Assembly (NCBI RefSeq): GCF_000559085.1
Contig: NZ_JALN02000001.1
Location: 1,426,001-1,490,000 of the forward strand
From: Mycolicibacterium aromaticivorans JS19b1 = JCM 16368
Lineage (GTDB): Bacteria > Actinomycetota > Actinomycetes > Mycobacteriales > Mycobacteriaceae
DNA length: 64,000 bases
Direction of reading: 5' to 3'
In this document: piece by piece, positions 18,698 through 26,669 of the stretch
How positions within the stretch are numbered: position 1 is the stretch's first letter
Layout: every line of letters starts with the position of its first letter
Translations under genes and position numbers: made by a program
The notes under the pieces: generated by a model
The model's database searches: none
The model's input: the letters and a program-made list of their open reading frames with translations, nothing else
Told to the model about the DNA's origin: nothing

Positions 18698-19137
18698 CAG
18701 ATAGCCGCCGTGGCAAGGGATTGCAACTGATCCAGCGACAGATCGAGCTGCTTGATCCCGTCCTTCTCCACGGCCTTGCCCAGCGCACCTTTGATCAGCG
18801 CGCCCTCGAAGTCTCCGTTGACCGATATCGTGGAGCCATCGCCGTCGGGGCTGACCTCGAAGCGAAAGCTGCACTGCACGCCCGCCATTCCCGTTCCGGT
18901 CAGCGCAACGACACGGGGTGCCTGATATTCGGTGACTGTCCAGTCGATCTTGTTCGCCATGCCCAGCATCACGATCTTGGCCAACAGCTTGCTACCCGCC
19001 GACGGTGCCGATGGCGGCGTTTCCAACCACTTCTCGTGGACGCTGAACCATTTGTCCCAGTCGCTGAAGTTGCCGATGACGGAAAAGACGGCGTCCGGAC
19101 TGGCGTCGAGGTGCCGGGTTGCTTCGATGTGACCCAT
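18697..19137 (-). CDS. SRPBCC (START/polyketide cyclase-like) lipid-binding protein
   Basis: A 146-residue single-domain protein starting MGHIEATRHLDASPDAVFSVIGNFSDWDKWFSVHEKW, typical of the SRPBCC/polyketide cyclase superfamily, which encloses hydrophobic ligands in a helix-grip fold. AAGGAG lies six bases before the ATG at 19137. The exact role is unknown; its placement between thiolase and MaoC suggests it binds a pathway intermediate or acyl chain. The stop overlaps the MaoC start. Confidence 0.82.
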   Translation of the reverse strand: MGHIEATRHLDASPDAVFSVIGNFSDWDKWFSVHEKWLETPPSAPSAGSKLLAKIVMLGMANKIDWTVTEYQAPRVVALTGTGMAGVQCSFRFEVSPDGDGSTISVNGDFEGALIKGALGKAVEKDGIKQLDLSLDQLQSLATAAI

Positions 19138-19169
19138 GAGTTCTCCTTGCTCGGATTTGTTTGGTTGTT

Positions 19170-20360
19170 TCAGCGCTCGGCGCGCTGGTACGCGGTGACC
19201 ACGGCGGCGCCGCCGAGGCCGATGTTGTGCTGCAACACGGCGGTGACGCCGTCGACTTGGCGCTTGTCGGCATCTCCGCGCAATTGCCAGGTGAGTTCGG
19301 CGCACTGGGCCAAGCCTGTTGCACCCAGCGGATGACCTTTGGAGATGAGCCCGCCGGACGGGTTGACCACCCACCGGCCGCCGTACGTGGTGTCGCCGAC
19401 GTCGATCAGCTTGGCCGCCTCCCCCTCGGCGCACAGACCGAGCGCCTCGTACAGCAACAGTTCGTTGGCCGAAAAGCAGTCGTGCAATTCGATCACCTGG
19501 AAGTCCTCGGGACCGAGAGCCGATTGCTCGTAAACACTCTGCGCAGCAGCAACATTCATGTGGTATCCGATCAGCGCCTTGCATGTGCCGTCGAACGTAT
19601 TCTGATAATCGGTGGTCATGGCCTGGCCGACGATCTCCACCGCCTGCTCGGCGAGGCCGTGCTTGTCCACGAATTCTTCACTGGCCAGGATCGCCGCACC
19701 TGACCCGTCCGACGTCGGTGAACACTGCAGCTTGGTCAGGGGGTCGTAGATCATCCGCGCGGAGAGGATGTCCTCGAGGCTGTAGGACTCCTGGAATTGC
19801 GCATAAGGGTTGTTCACCGAGTGCAGATGATTCTTGTAGCCGATCTTGGCGAAATGCTCAGGGGTGGAACCATACTGCTGCATGTGCTCACGCCCGGCAG
19901 CTCCGAACATCCACGGCGCGGGCGGAAAGAGCACCTCGGAGATCTCCGCCATCGCCTCCATGTGCGCGGCCATCGGGTGCGCTCGGTCGTCGAAGGTGGA
20001 CCCCAGCGATCCGGGCTGCATCTTCTCGAATCCGAGTGCGAGCGCACACTGCGCCAAGCCACCTTTGATGGACTGGGCTGCCAAGTAGAGGGCCGTTGAA
20101 CCGGTGGAGCAGTTGTTGTTGACATTGACGACCGGGATCCCGGTCAAACCCAACTCGTAAACTGCACGCTGGCCCGAAGTCGACTCGCCGTACACGTATC
20201 CGACAAAGGCCTGTTCGATCAAGTCGTAAGAAATTCCGGCGTCCTGCAGAGCCTTGGTTCCCGACTCGCGGGCCATATCCGGGTAGTCCCAGCCATCCCG
20301 ACGTCCCGGCTTCTCGAATTTGGTCATTCCGACGCCGATTACGAACACCCGATTCCGCAC
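19170..20360 (-). CDS. SCP-x/SCP2-type thiolase (lipid-transfer protein family)
   Basis: A 396-residue thiolase-like protein. The catalytic Cys sits in [14 protein letters not shown], followed by [20 protein letters not shown] and [27 protein letters not shown], which carry the remaining His/Cys elements of the SCP-x thiolase group. It is probably the thiolytic step of the operon; actinobacterial relatives take part in sterol side-chain and other branched acyl-CoA degradation, and some act as retro-aldolase partners. It is the first gene of the operon running from 20360 down to 13816, with a putative TetR operator about 38 bases upstream of its ATG. Confidence 0.88.
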   Translation of the reverse strand: MRNRVFVIGVGMTKFEKPGRRDGWDYPDMARESGTKALQDAGISYDLIEQAFVGYVYGESTSGQRAVYELGLTGIPVVNVNNNCSTGSTALYLAAQSIKGGLAQCALALGFEKMQPGSLGSTFDDRAHPMAAHMEAMAEISEVLFPPAPWMFGAAGREHMQQYGSTPEHFAKIGYKNHLHSVNNPYAQFQESYSLEDILSARMIYDPLTKLQCSPTSDGSGAAILASEEFVDKHGLAEQAVEIVGQAMTTDYQNTFDGTCKALIGYHMNVAAAQSVYEQSALGPEDFQVIELHDCFSANELLLYEALGLCAEGEAAKLIDVGDTTYGGRWVVNPSGGLISKGHPLGATGLAQCAELTWQLRGDADKRQVDGVTAVLQHNIGLGGAAVVTAYQRAER

Positions 20361-20397
20361 TGCTGATCTCCTCTGGTCTAGGGCGAAGCCAAGCTAA

Positions 20398-20417
20398 CAT
20401 ACAGTCCAGACGGAATG
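20398..20417. promoter_or_regulatory. Putative TetR operator at the acyl-CoA operon promoter
   Basis: CATACAGTCCAGACGGAATG is an imperfect palindrome (seven of ten pairs: CATnCnGTC-nn-GACnGnATG). A site matching it at 14 of 20 bases lies at 21225-21244 ahead of the TetR gene, which suggests one regulator binds both. Confidence 0.5.
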
Positions 20418-20518
20418 CAATCGAGGATGTTGAGTCTGCTCGACATGGATAATGCGCAGGTAAATGCGCTCAGGAGACGTGTGGCCACATCGGCCGGAGC
20501 GGAAAAGTAGCTGAATAA

Positions 20519-20550
20519 ACAGGCCGGTTAGCCTGTCTAGCTGCAGCTAG
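20519..20550. terminator. Palindromes at the end of the TetR gene
   Basis: ACAGGC/GCCTGT (20519-20524 with 20531-20536) and the perfect 14-bp palindrome CTAGCTGCAGCTAG (20537-20550) lie at the 3' end of the TetR gene, and the second covers its TAG stop. They may form a transcript-end hairpin separating TetR from the operon downstream, or be protein sites. There is no T-tract. Elsewhere in the 20361-20546 gap I see only the operator at 20398. Confidence 0.35.
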
Positions 20551-21188
20551 GCTGTTGGGTGATTTCTCAAGGCGGCGGCCATGATCTGGCGCAAGTCGAC
20601 GCAGGCGCGATCCCAGCGGCGCCGAGTGACCGTCGGATCCTGGTCGACCATGGCCAACAGCATGATTCCATGCAGGGCATCCATGGCCGTAAACACGGCG
20701 TTACGCAGCGCCTTCCGGTGAGTGTGGTCCGGTAGCAGTTGCGCGACCGCCGCTGCCAGCGTGTCGGTGACGAGGGGTTCAACTCGCTTGATCTCGTGCA
20801 CCAGAGCGGGGTTGGTGCGAGCAGCAACCCAGAGTTCGACCGTCGCAACGAACATCGGCCCCTGATGCGATTCCCAGAGAAACTCCAAGACAGCCGAGGC
20901 TGGATCTTCGCTGGTCCGAACACGACTGATCTTGCCAATCACCGCCTGTGCCCGCTGCCGGGCCAGATGATCGATGGCTGCGATCACCAGCCCCTCTTTG
21001 GAGGGGAAGTGATGCAGCTGAGCCCCTTTGGTGACACCGGCCTTCTCCACCACACGCGCAGTCGTCGTCGCGGCATAGCCGTACTCGATGAGACAGGCGA
21101 CCGTGGCGTCCAGTAACCGCTCTCGCATCTCGGCACTGCGCTGAGCCTGGGTGCGTCGAGGGGAACGGGAAGTCGCATTGACCCCCAT
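20547..21188 (-). CDS. TetR-family regulator, probable repressor of the acyl-CoA operon
   Basis: 213 residues with an N-terminal HTH: QRSAEMRERLLDATVACLIEYGYAATTTARVVEKAGVTKGAQLHHFPSKEGLVIAAIDHL. The frame opens at 21209, but GAGGAGG sits six bases before the ATG at 21188 (MGVNATSRSPRR), so that start is preferred. It lies immediately upstream of the thiolase operon in the same direction. A palindromic motif is shared between its own promoter region and that of the thiolase gene, so autoregulation plus control of the operon is the likely role. The ligand is probably an acyl-CoA (inference). Confidence 0.88.
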   Translation of the reverse strand: MGVNATSRSPRRTQAQRSAEMRERLLDATVACLIEYGYAATTTARVVEKAGVTKGAQLHHFPSKEGLVIAAIDHLARQRAQAVIGKISRVRTSEDPASAVLEFLWESHQGPMFVATVELWVAARTNPALVHEIKRVEPLVTDTLAAAVAQLLPDHTHRKALRNAVFTAMDALHGIMLLAMVDQDPTVTRRRWDRACVDLRQIMAAALRNHPTA

Positions 21189-21224
21189 GTGCGTCCTCCT
21201 CGCGGGCATTTGAACGCCATTTTA

Positions 21225-21244
21225 CATGCCGTCCCGAACGTAAG
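21225..21244. promoter_or_regulatory. Putative autoregulatory TetR operator
   Basis: CATGCCGTCCCGAACGTAAG, 37 bases upstream of the TetR ATG, resembles the site at 20398-20417 in either orientation (14 of 20). It is a weaker palindrome (five of ten pairs). The remaining gap to 21368 contains nothing I recognise. Confidence 0.45.
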
Positions 21245-21368
21245 TTGCACAGCTCAGCTCAGAAGCAGTCGAGCCACCAAGTCAATTCCAGCGCCTGCCA
21301 TGGGGGCTTCCCGGCGACGGCCCCGGCGCCGCCATGCCGAGGCCGACTGATCTCCCGGCCCGCGCACC

Positions 21369-22373
21369 CTAGAGCGGCGAGATCCTCAGCAGGGCTTCAG
21401 CATTCCGATGGGCGATGGCCTCACGTTCATGGTCGGCGATGTCCGCGTTCAGCAGAAAATCCGCCACATTGGTGCGCACGACATAGGGAAAGTCCTCTGA
21501 GTGGATGATGCGGTCGGCTCCGACCTCGGCCAGGAAGAATTTGAGTTGGTTGTGGCTGTACATCCCCGACGGGGTGATCCACACCTGCGTGCGGTAGTAG
21601 TCGCTGACCGGTCGATCGAGATAGTGCCCCCAGCCGATCGCCTCGTCGAGCCGGTCCAGCCAGCCGGCGACCATCTCGCCCCAATGGCCGCTCAACAGCT
21701 TCAGACCGGGATGGCGATCCAGGGCTCCGGACAGAATCAGGCGCAGGATGTGGATGCCGGCTTCGGCGTGCCACCCGAATGCCGGCGACGAGAGCAGAAA
21801 TTCCACCGACGCGGGCCAGTTGCCGGAATAGTACGCACGCAACACCGATGCCGGCGGGATACCCGGGTGGACGTACAGCGGCGAATTCAGTTCCTCGGCG
21901 GCCGCCAGCACCGGTTCGAATCGCGGGTCGTCCAGAAAAAGCCCGGCGAAAGTGCCTTGCGTCAAGGTACCGACGAAGCCCAGTTCATCGATGCACCTGC
22001 GCATCTCGTCGGCGGCGGCCTTTGGGTCGTACAGCGGAACGGTGGCGAATCCTCGGAACCGGGTCGGATACTGCGAGATCTGTTCGGCCAGCCAGTCGTT
22101 GACCTGGCGGCAGAGGCCGGTGGCGTCGGGGTGATCGAGGCTTCCGGGGGTCATTGCACCATGGGATAGCACCTGGATGTTGATGCCCGCTGCGTCCATG
22201 TGCTCGAGTCGGCCACCGGCCAACTGCTCCGCCAACTCCCGATCAGGGGTGAAGTTGCGCCAGAAAGTACTGAAGTCGGCGTCAAGGTCGATCGGCGGCG
22301 GACCCGACAAGTCCATGACCCGGGGACCGACCTCGGGATGATGGAAGTGTTCTTCGACAGTGATGACTCGCAA
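21369..22373 (-). CDS. Amidohydrolase-2 family metal enzyme (decarboxylase/hydrolase)
   Basis: An amidohydrolase of the ACMSD / gamma-resorcylate decarboxylase group, about 334 residues. Motifs: N-terminal ITVEEHFHHP, a second metal or substrate His in SPLYVHPGIPP, HWGEMVAGWLDRLDE, and the C-terminal acidic residue in IIHSEDFPYVVRTN. Such enzymes use one Zn or Mn to decarboxylate or hydrolyse aromatic acids. The frame is open to an ATG at 22406 overlapping the upstream gene's stop and an ATG at 22391, but AAAGGAG lies exactly six bases before a TTG at 22373, giving MRVITVEEHFHHPEVG, the usual way these proteins start. It is second in an operon with the reductase at 22403-23266. Confidence 0.82.
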   Translation of the reverse strand: MRVITVEEHFHHPEVGPRVMDLSGPPPIDLDADFSTFWRNFTPDRELAEQLAGGRLEHMDAAGINIQVLSHGAMTPGSLDHPDATGLCRQVNDWLAEQISQYPTRFRGFATVPLYDPKAAADEMRRCIDELGFVGTLTQGTFAGLFLDDPRFEPVLAAAEELNSPLYVHPGIPPASVLRAYYSGNWPASVEFLLSSPAFGWHAEAGIHILRLILSGALDRHPGLKLLSGHWGEMVAGWLDRLDEAIGWGHYLDRPVSDYYRTQVWITPSGMYSHNQLKFFLAEVGADRIIHSEDFPYVVRTNVADFLLNADIADHEREAIAHRNAEALLRISPL

Positions 22374-22402
22374 CGAATTCTCCTTTCGCATAGTGACTTC
22401 GG

Positions 22403-23266
22403 TCATGGCCGCGGGTTGAGCGCCGAGATGACGACGCCCAGACGTCGTGTCCCGCTGACGGCCCGCGCAGTGGCAGAGGCGGCATCGACGGCGAGGTCGG
22501 CCATCGAGGTGGCGAAGAGATCCGCATCCATCAGTTCGACATCGGTGAGGTGCGCGATGATCGCCGTCATGTCGGCCTCATTCAGATCCTTGCCGCTCCG
22601 GGTCGGCAACATCTGCAGAGCGGTGCTGGACCCGCTACCCAGCTTCACCGCTTCCACGACGGGGATGGGATCGATGCCCCCGGCTGACAACAGGTCGATG
22701 ACGTCCGCGACGTTGGCGCGGTTCATCATCAGCAGCGTGTTGTTCACCAGCTTGGTCAGCTGTCCCATGCCATGCGGGCCGAGGTGAAGCACATGCGCGG
22801 AGAACGAGTCGAACACCGGCTCACAAAGCTGCACCGCCTCGGCAGGACCACCGACGAAGGTGGTCAGGCTCCGGGTCTGCGCACCGCCGCGGGCGCCCGT
22901 CACCGGTGCGTCGAGAAAATGCAGTCGCTGTTCTTTGCAATAGGCCCCGAGCTCCCGAGCGACCGCGGGAGTGCCGGTTCCGTGGTTCACGATCACCGCA
23001 CCCGGTCGCATGTGTGGCGCCAGGGCGGTGACCAATTCTCGAACGTCATCGTCGGTGCTCACGCACAGGCCGACGATGTCACATGCAGCGGCCATGTCGG
23101 CGAGGTCCTGGTGCCCGGTATGAGCGACGTGGGACAGCACGTCCAGCGAGTCAGGCGGCCGCACCCACGCGTGCAGCGAATAGCCTGCCTCGGCGATGGC
23201 TTCCGCCATCGGCAGACCCAGGTCCCCCAGACCGATGAACCTGACAGCCGGATCGTGATGTGCCAT
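22403..23266 (-). CDS. NAD(P)-binding reductase, 3-hydroxyisobutyrate dehydrogenase family
   Basis: A 287-residue beta-hydroxyacid dehydrogenase. The N-terminal Rossmann motif RFIGLGDLGLPMAEAIAEAGYSLHAW is followed by HFLDAPVTGARGGAQ, matching the substrate-binding DAPVSGG signature. The catalytic Lys is in GMGQLTKLVNNTLLMMNR, matching the G-x-x-K-x-x-N-N motif. It oxidises or reduces a small 3-hydroxy acid or a tartronate-semialdehyde-like compound. The ATG at 23266 (MAHHDPAVRFIG) is chosen; upstream codons run into the divergent promoter. It is first in an operon with the amidohydrolase and divergent from the XRE regulator, with an inverted repeat between them. Confidence 0.85.
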   Translation of the reverse strand: MAHHDPAVRFIGLGDLGLPMAEAIAEAGYSLHAWVRPPDSLDVLSHVAHTGHQDLADMAAACDIVGLCVSTDDDVRELVTALAPHMRPGAVIVNHGTGTPAVARELGAYCKEQRLHFLDAPVTGARGGAQTRSLTTFVGGPAEAVQLCEPVFDSFSAHVLHLGPHGMGQLTKLVNNTLLMMNRANVADVIDLLSAGGIDPIPVVEAVKLGSGSSTALQMLPTRSGKDLNEADMTAIIAHLTDVELMDADLFATSMADLAVDAASATARAVSGTRRLGVVISALNPRP

Positions 23267-23298
23267 AAGAACAACATGTGCCGATCGCGGCGACACCG

Positions 23299-23319
23299 CC
23301 AGTCCCGTAGCGATACTGG
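23299..23319. promoter_or_regulatory. Putative operator of the XRE regulator (site 1)
   Basis: CCAGT-N11-ACTGG, a 21-bp inverted repeat (seven of ten pairs match), sits between the divergent reductase (33 bp from its ATG) and XRE (48 bp from its ATG) genes. An equally spaced CCAGT-N11-ACTGG followed by TA occurs at 25328-25348, upstream of the SDR gene. Confidence 0.6.
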
Positions 23320-23366
23320 TAGTGCAAAGGCCACCCAGGCCGCCGCGGTGCGACCTACCGTGAGGT

Positions 23367-24203
23367 ATGGCCGATTCGTCGAACGTACTGGGCGAGTTCC
23401 TGCGGGCGCGCCGCGAGTTGGTGACACCGGAACAGGTGGGCATCACAAACCTCGGCACCCGGCGGGTTCCTGGATTGCGCCGGGAGGAAGTCGCCATGCT
23501 CGCCGGTGTCAGCGCCGAGTACTACCTGAGACTCGAGCAAGGGCGACACCGTAATCCGTCTGCGCACGTTCTGGAAGCCATCGGTCGTGTTCTGAGGCTC
23601 GACGGCGAGAGCATCACGTATCTGCTCGACCTTGTCGCGAACAACAGCCGCCAAAAGCGTCGCCGAGTCCAACACGAAACCATCCCGGCGGGGGTCGAGA
23701 AACTCATCGCTGCGCTGCCCATGCCCGCCTTCGTGGAAGGCCGTTACCTCGATATCTTGGCCGCGAACGCGTTGGCGGCCAGCGTGTCACCCCGATTAGT
23801 GGTGGGCGGCAACAGGATTATCGACGTCTTCCTCGATCCGGACGAGCGCGAGCTTCTCCTGGACTGGGACAGCGCGACGGAGACGCTCGTCGCAGCATTC
23901 CGGCAGTCCGTCGGAACCCACCTCGATGATCCACGGCTGATCGAACTCGTCGGGCAGTTGTCGCTGGCAAGTCCACGATTCCGCCGACTGTGGGCACGCC
24001 ACGACATCGGTGGCCGGCGCGGGGCCGTCATGCGGCTTAGACACCCCGTCGTCGGTGACCTGAATCTCAACTGGGAGAAACTGATAGTGGCCGAGGCTCA
24101 ACACCTCTCCATCGCGGTGGGCCACGCCGATTCGGGTACCGAAGATGCCGAGAAGCTTGCCTTCCTCGCCGCGACGGTTCCAGCCGAGGTCGAAGGCCAG
24201 TAA
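23367..24203 (+). CDS. XRE-family regulator with MmyB-like ligand domain
   Basis: 278 residues. The N-terminal Cro/C1-type HTH (LGEFLRARRELVTPEQVG and GLRREEVAMLAGVSAEYYLRLEQGRHRNPSAHVLEAIGRVLRL) is followed from about residue 105 by the MmyB-like ligand-binding domain (ALPMPAFVEGRYLDILAANALAASVSP, NVWEKL-like NLNWEKLIV, HADSGTEDAEKLAFLAATVPA). In actinobacteria this architecture usually controls a neighbouring redox or lipid gene and may sense an acyl or aromatic ligand. It is divergent from the reductase-amidohydrolase operon. The next gene on the other side (24231-25265) carries the same inverted repeat in its promoter region. Confidence 0.9.
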   Translation: MADSSNVLGEFLRARRELVTPEQVGITNLGTRRVPGLRREEVAMLAGVSAEYYLRLEQGRHRNPSAHVLEAIGRVLRLDGESITYLLDLVANNSRQKRRRVQHETIPAGVEKLIAALPMPAFVEGRYLDILAANALAASVSPRLVVGGNRIIDVFLDPDERELLLDWDSATETLVAAFRQSVGTHLDDPRLIELVGQLSLASPRFRRLWARHDIGGRRGAVMRLRHPVVGDLNLNWEKLIVAEAQHLSIAVGHADSGTEDAEKLAFLAATVPAEVEGQ

Positions 24204-24230
24204 GGGCGCGGGCCTAGCAGGCCGCGCCGG

Positions 24231-25265
24231 CTACGCGCCGGCCAAACCCTTGTCGATCATGCTCTCGGCCGCCGCGACTATCGCGTCCTCGGGGTCGCGT
24301 GGCGCCCAGCCCAGAATCTTTCGTGCCTTCTCGTTGGAGCTGTTCTTCCGGTAACCCAGCTCCGGCACGAGGGATTTCAACTCGGGGTTAAACAGCGCGC
24401 CGACGCGCACCACGACGTCGGGCAAGGTGCGCCGCGGTACTTTCTTCGCGGCCGGGCCGAACCGGGATCTGATCAACGCCCCGATATCCTTCATCTCGAC
24501 TGCCGGGCCATTGGAGAGTAGGAACCGCTCGCCCCCTACCGCGGGATTGGTCATGGCCAAGATGTGCGCCTTCGCCACGTCGCGCACATCGACGATCGGG
24601 AAGAACAAGTGCGGAAAGCCGGGCATGTCACCGTTGAGGATCCGCTGGATGAGGTGGTTGGAACCCGAGAGTTTGTGTCCCAGAACCGGTCCCATGACGG
24701 CCACCGGTAGCATTGTGGTCAGCTCCATCCGCCCGCCCGACGTCTGGACGAACTCCCAGGCGGAGCGTTCGGCCAAGGTCTTGCTCTTGCCGTAGGCGTC
24801 CACCCCCGACCCGTCGACGATGGTCCAGTCACGTTCCGTGAAGACGTGGTCATCATGCGGGTGTCCCCAACTGACGGCGTGGAACGCCGAAGTCAACACC
24901 ACCCGCGTCACGCCGGCGTCGCGCGCGGCGCGCAACACCCGAAGCGTTCCCTCGCGAGCAGGCACGATCAGGTCGTTCTCGTCGGCTACATGCCCCGGTT
25001 GCACGGGTGAGGCCACGTGCAACACATATTCGATACCAGCGGTAGCTTCGGCCCAGCCGGCATCACCGGTCAGATCTGCTTCGGTGAATGCGAGATTCTG
25101 ACCATTCACCATTCCGGCTTCACCGAGCACGGACCGCACGTTCGCCTCACCGGTGAGGGAACGCAGTGTTGTCCGGACCTCATAACCCGCCTCTAGCAAC
25201 TGCAGGATGCAATGCCCGGCGATGAAACCGGACCCTCCGGTAACCAGAACGCGGCCTCTGGGCAT
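24231..25265 (-). CDS. Extended SDR / NAD-dependent epimerase-dehydratase (dihydroflavonol reductase-like)
   Basis: 344 residues starting MPRGRVLVTGGSGFIAGHCILQLLEAGYEVRTTLRS. TGGxGFxxGH is the extended-SDR NAD(P) motif, RSL(T) fits the dihydroflavonol-4-reductase/cinnamyl-alcohol group, and YGKSKTLAE is the catalytic YxxxK. It probably reduces a carbonyl using NADPH. Frame remains open far upstream, but only the ATG at 25265 places the Rossmann motif at the N-terminus. It is convergent with the XRE gene; the shared CCAGT-N11-ACTGG motif suggests the same regulator controls it. Confidence 0.87.
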   Translation of the reverse strand: MPRGRVLVTGGSGFIAGHCILQLLEAGYEVRTTLRSLTGEANVRSVLGEAGMVNGQNLAFTEADLTGDAGWAEATAGIEYVLHVASPVQPGHVADENDLIVPAREGTLRVLRAARDAGVTRVVLTSAFHAVSWGHPHDDHVFTERDWTIVDGSGVDAYGKSKTLAERSAWEFVQTSGGRMELTTMLPVAVMGPVLGHKLSGSNHLIQRILNGDMPGFPHLFFPIVDVRDVAKAHILAMTNPAVGGERFLLSNGPAVEMKDIGALIRSRFGPAAKKVPRRTLPDVVVRVGALFNPELKSLVPELGYRKNSSNEKARKILGWAPRDPEDAIVAAAESMIDKGLAGA

Positions 25266-25327
25266 GTCCGTCTCCGAATCGTCGCAGTGTTGTACCGACC
25301 AAATATCGGTGCTTGCAGACGCCCCAA

Positions 25328-25348
25328 CCAGTGCCGGGCGAATACTGG
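25328..25348. promoter_or_regulatory. Putative operator of the XRE regulator (site 2)
   Basis: CCAGT-N11-ACTGG followed by TA, with the same arm sequence and spacing as the site at 23299-23319, 63 bp upstream of the SDR start. A further inverted repeat ACCGA/TCGGT (25294-25298 with 25306-25310) lies between it and the gene. The rest of the gap 25266-25426 shows nothing else. Confidence 0.6.
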
Positions 25349-25426
25349 TACTCGGACTACCTCCGTGAACCTTCGGCGGCCCGGATGTCGCAACCTGTTC
25401 CCTGGGACCGAGCCACTCGGGTGGCG

Positions 25427-25756
25427 CTACGACGTCCCCAGCGGGTCGATCGTCGACGCGACGTACACCATCGTCACGCACACCGTGGTCATCGTCGCGA
25501 AGTCGACGCCCCGCGAGCGCACCACCAACAGGCCCGCGCGCTCCTCGGTCAGCACCAACCGCAGCGCGGCCGCTACCCCCACCGCGATGCCGATCAGCAA
25601 CGAGCCCCGACGCCAGAATCCGGCCGCCACCAGCACGAAGGCGACCACGAAGATCAGCCCGACACCGAGGATCGGCCACTGCGAGCGTACGAGGCGACCC
25701 GTGAAGGCGACCACCTCCGCACGGGTCGGCAGCCGTCGCTGCGCGCGAGCCGTCAT
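25427..25756 (-). CDS. DUF3017 small membrane protein
   Basis: 109 residues with about three hydrophobic segments: [39 protein letters not shown] and [18 protein letters not shown]. This is the actinobacterial DUF3017 family, found beside folD in mycobacteria (Rv3355c in M. tuberculosis). Its ATG overlaps the folD stop by four bases (ATGA), so the two are translationally coupled. Function unknown. Confidence 0.88.
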   Translation of the reverse strand: MTARAQRRLPTRAEVVAFTGRLVRSQWPILGVGLIFVVAFVLVAAGFWRRGSLLIGIAVGVAAALRLVLTEERAGLLVVRSRGVDFATMTTVCVTMVYVASTIDPLGTS

Positions 25757-26601
25757 CGGGCCGCTTCGGCCAGTTCGACGACGTTGGTCAGCAGAAACGC
25801 CCGGGTCAACGGACCGACTCCGCCGGGATTGGGCGACACATGGCCGGCCACCCCCCAGACGTCGGGATGCACGTCGCCGGTGAGCTTGCCGTCGACCCGG
25901 CTCACACCCACGTCGACGACGGCCGCGCCGGGGCGCACCATGTCGGCGCTCAGCATGTGCGGCACACCGACGGCGGCGACGATGATGTCGGCCTGCCGGG
26001 TCAGCTCGGGCAGATCACGCGTCCCGGTGTGGCACAACGTCACTGTCGCGTTCTCGCTACGACGGGTGAGCAGCAGGCCCAGCGGGCGACCGACCGTCAC
26101 ACCACGGCCGATGACCACCACGTGCGCGCCGGCGATCGGCACGTCGAAGCGGCGCAGCAGGTGCACGATGCCGCGCGGCGTGCACGGCAGCGGTGCCGCC
26201 TTGCCGAGCACCAGGCGGCCCAGGTTGGTCGGGTGCAGGCCGTCGGCGTCCTTGTCCGGGTCGACCCGTTCGAGCGCGGCGTTCTCGTCAAGATGGCGCG
26301 GTAGCGGCAGCTGCACGATGTAGCCGGTGCATTCGGGGTTGGCGTTGAGCTCGTCGAGGGTGTCGTCGAGCTGCGCCTGGCTCACATCGGCGGGCAGATC
26401 CCGGCGGATCGAGGTGATCCCTACCTTGGCGCAGTCCGAGTGCTTGCCTTTCACGTACGCGTGCGAACCGGGGTCGTCGCCGACCAGGACGGTGCCTAGT
26501 CCCGGGGTACGTCCCGCGGCGGTCAGCGCCGCCACACGGTCTGTGAGATCGACGAAGATCTCGTCACGGGTGAGCTTGCCGTCCAGGCTGATAGCGACCA
26601 C
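25753..26601 (-). CDS. folD: Bifunctional methylenetetrahydrofolate dehydrogenase/cyclohydrolase
   Basis: A 282-residue FolD that converts 5,10-methylene-THF to 10-formyl-THF via methenyl-THF with NADP+. Signatures: [15 protein letters not shown] with the catalytic Lys (YxxxK), [30 protein letters not shown], the [14 protein letters not shown] cofactor loop and the C-terminal [10 protein letters not shown]. The frame extends to 26643, but the GTG at 26601 ([16 protein letters not shown]) agrees with M. tuberculosis FolD. Divergent from the old-yellow-enzyme gene. Confidence 0.96.
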   Translation of the reverse strand: MVAISLDGKLTRDEIFVDLTDRVAALTAAGRTPGLGTVLVGDDPGSHAYVKGKHSDCAKVGITSIRRDLPADVSQAQLDDTLDELNANPECTGYIVQLPLPRHLDENAALERVDPDKDADGLHPTNLGRLVLGKAAPLPCTPRGIVHLLRRFDVPIAGAHVVVIGRGVTVGRPLGLLLTRRSENATVTLCHTGTRDLPELTRQADIIVAAVGVPHMLSADMVRPGAAVVDVGVSRVDGKLTGDVHPDVWGVAGHVSPNPGGVGPLTRAFLLTNVVELAEAAR

Positions 26602-26669
26602 GACCGTATTGTTCCATTGACCGAACGCCATCGTTGACAGCACTGTTCAGAGCGTGGTCAGCTGCGGTT

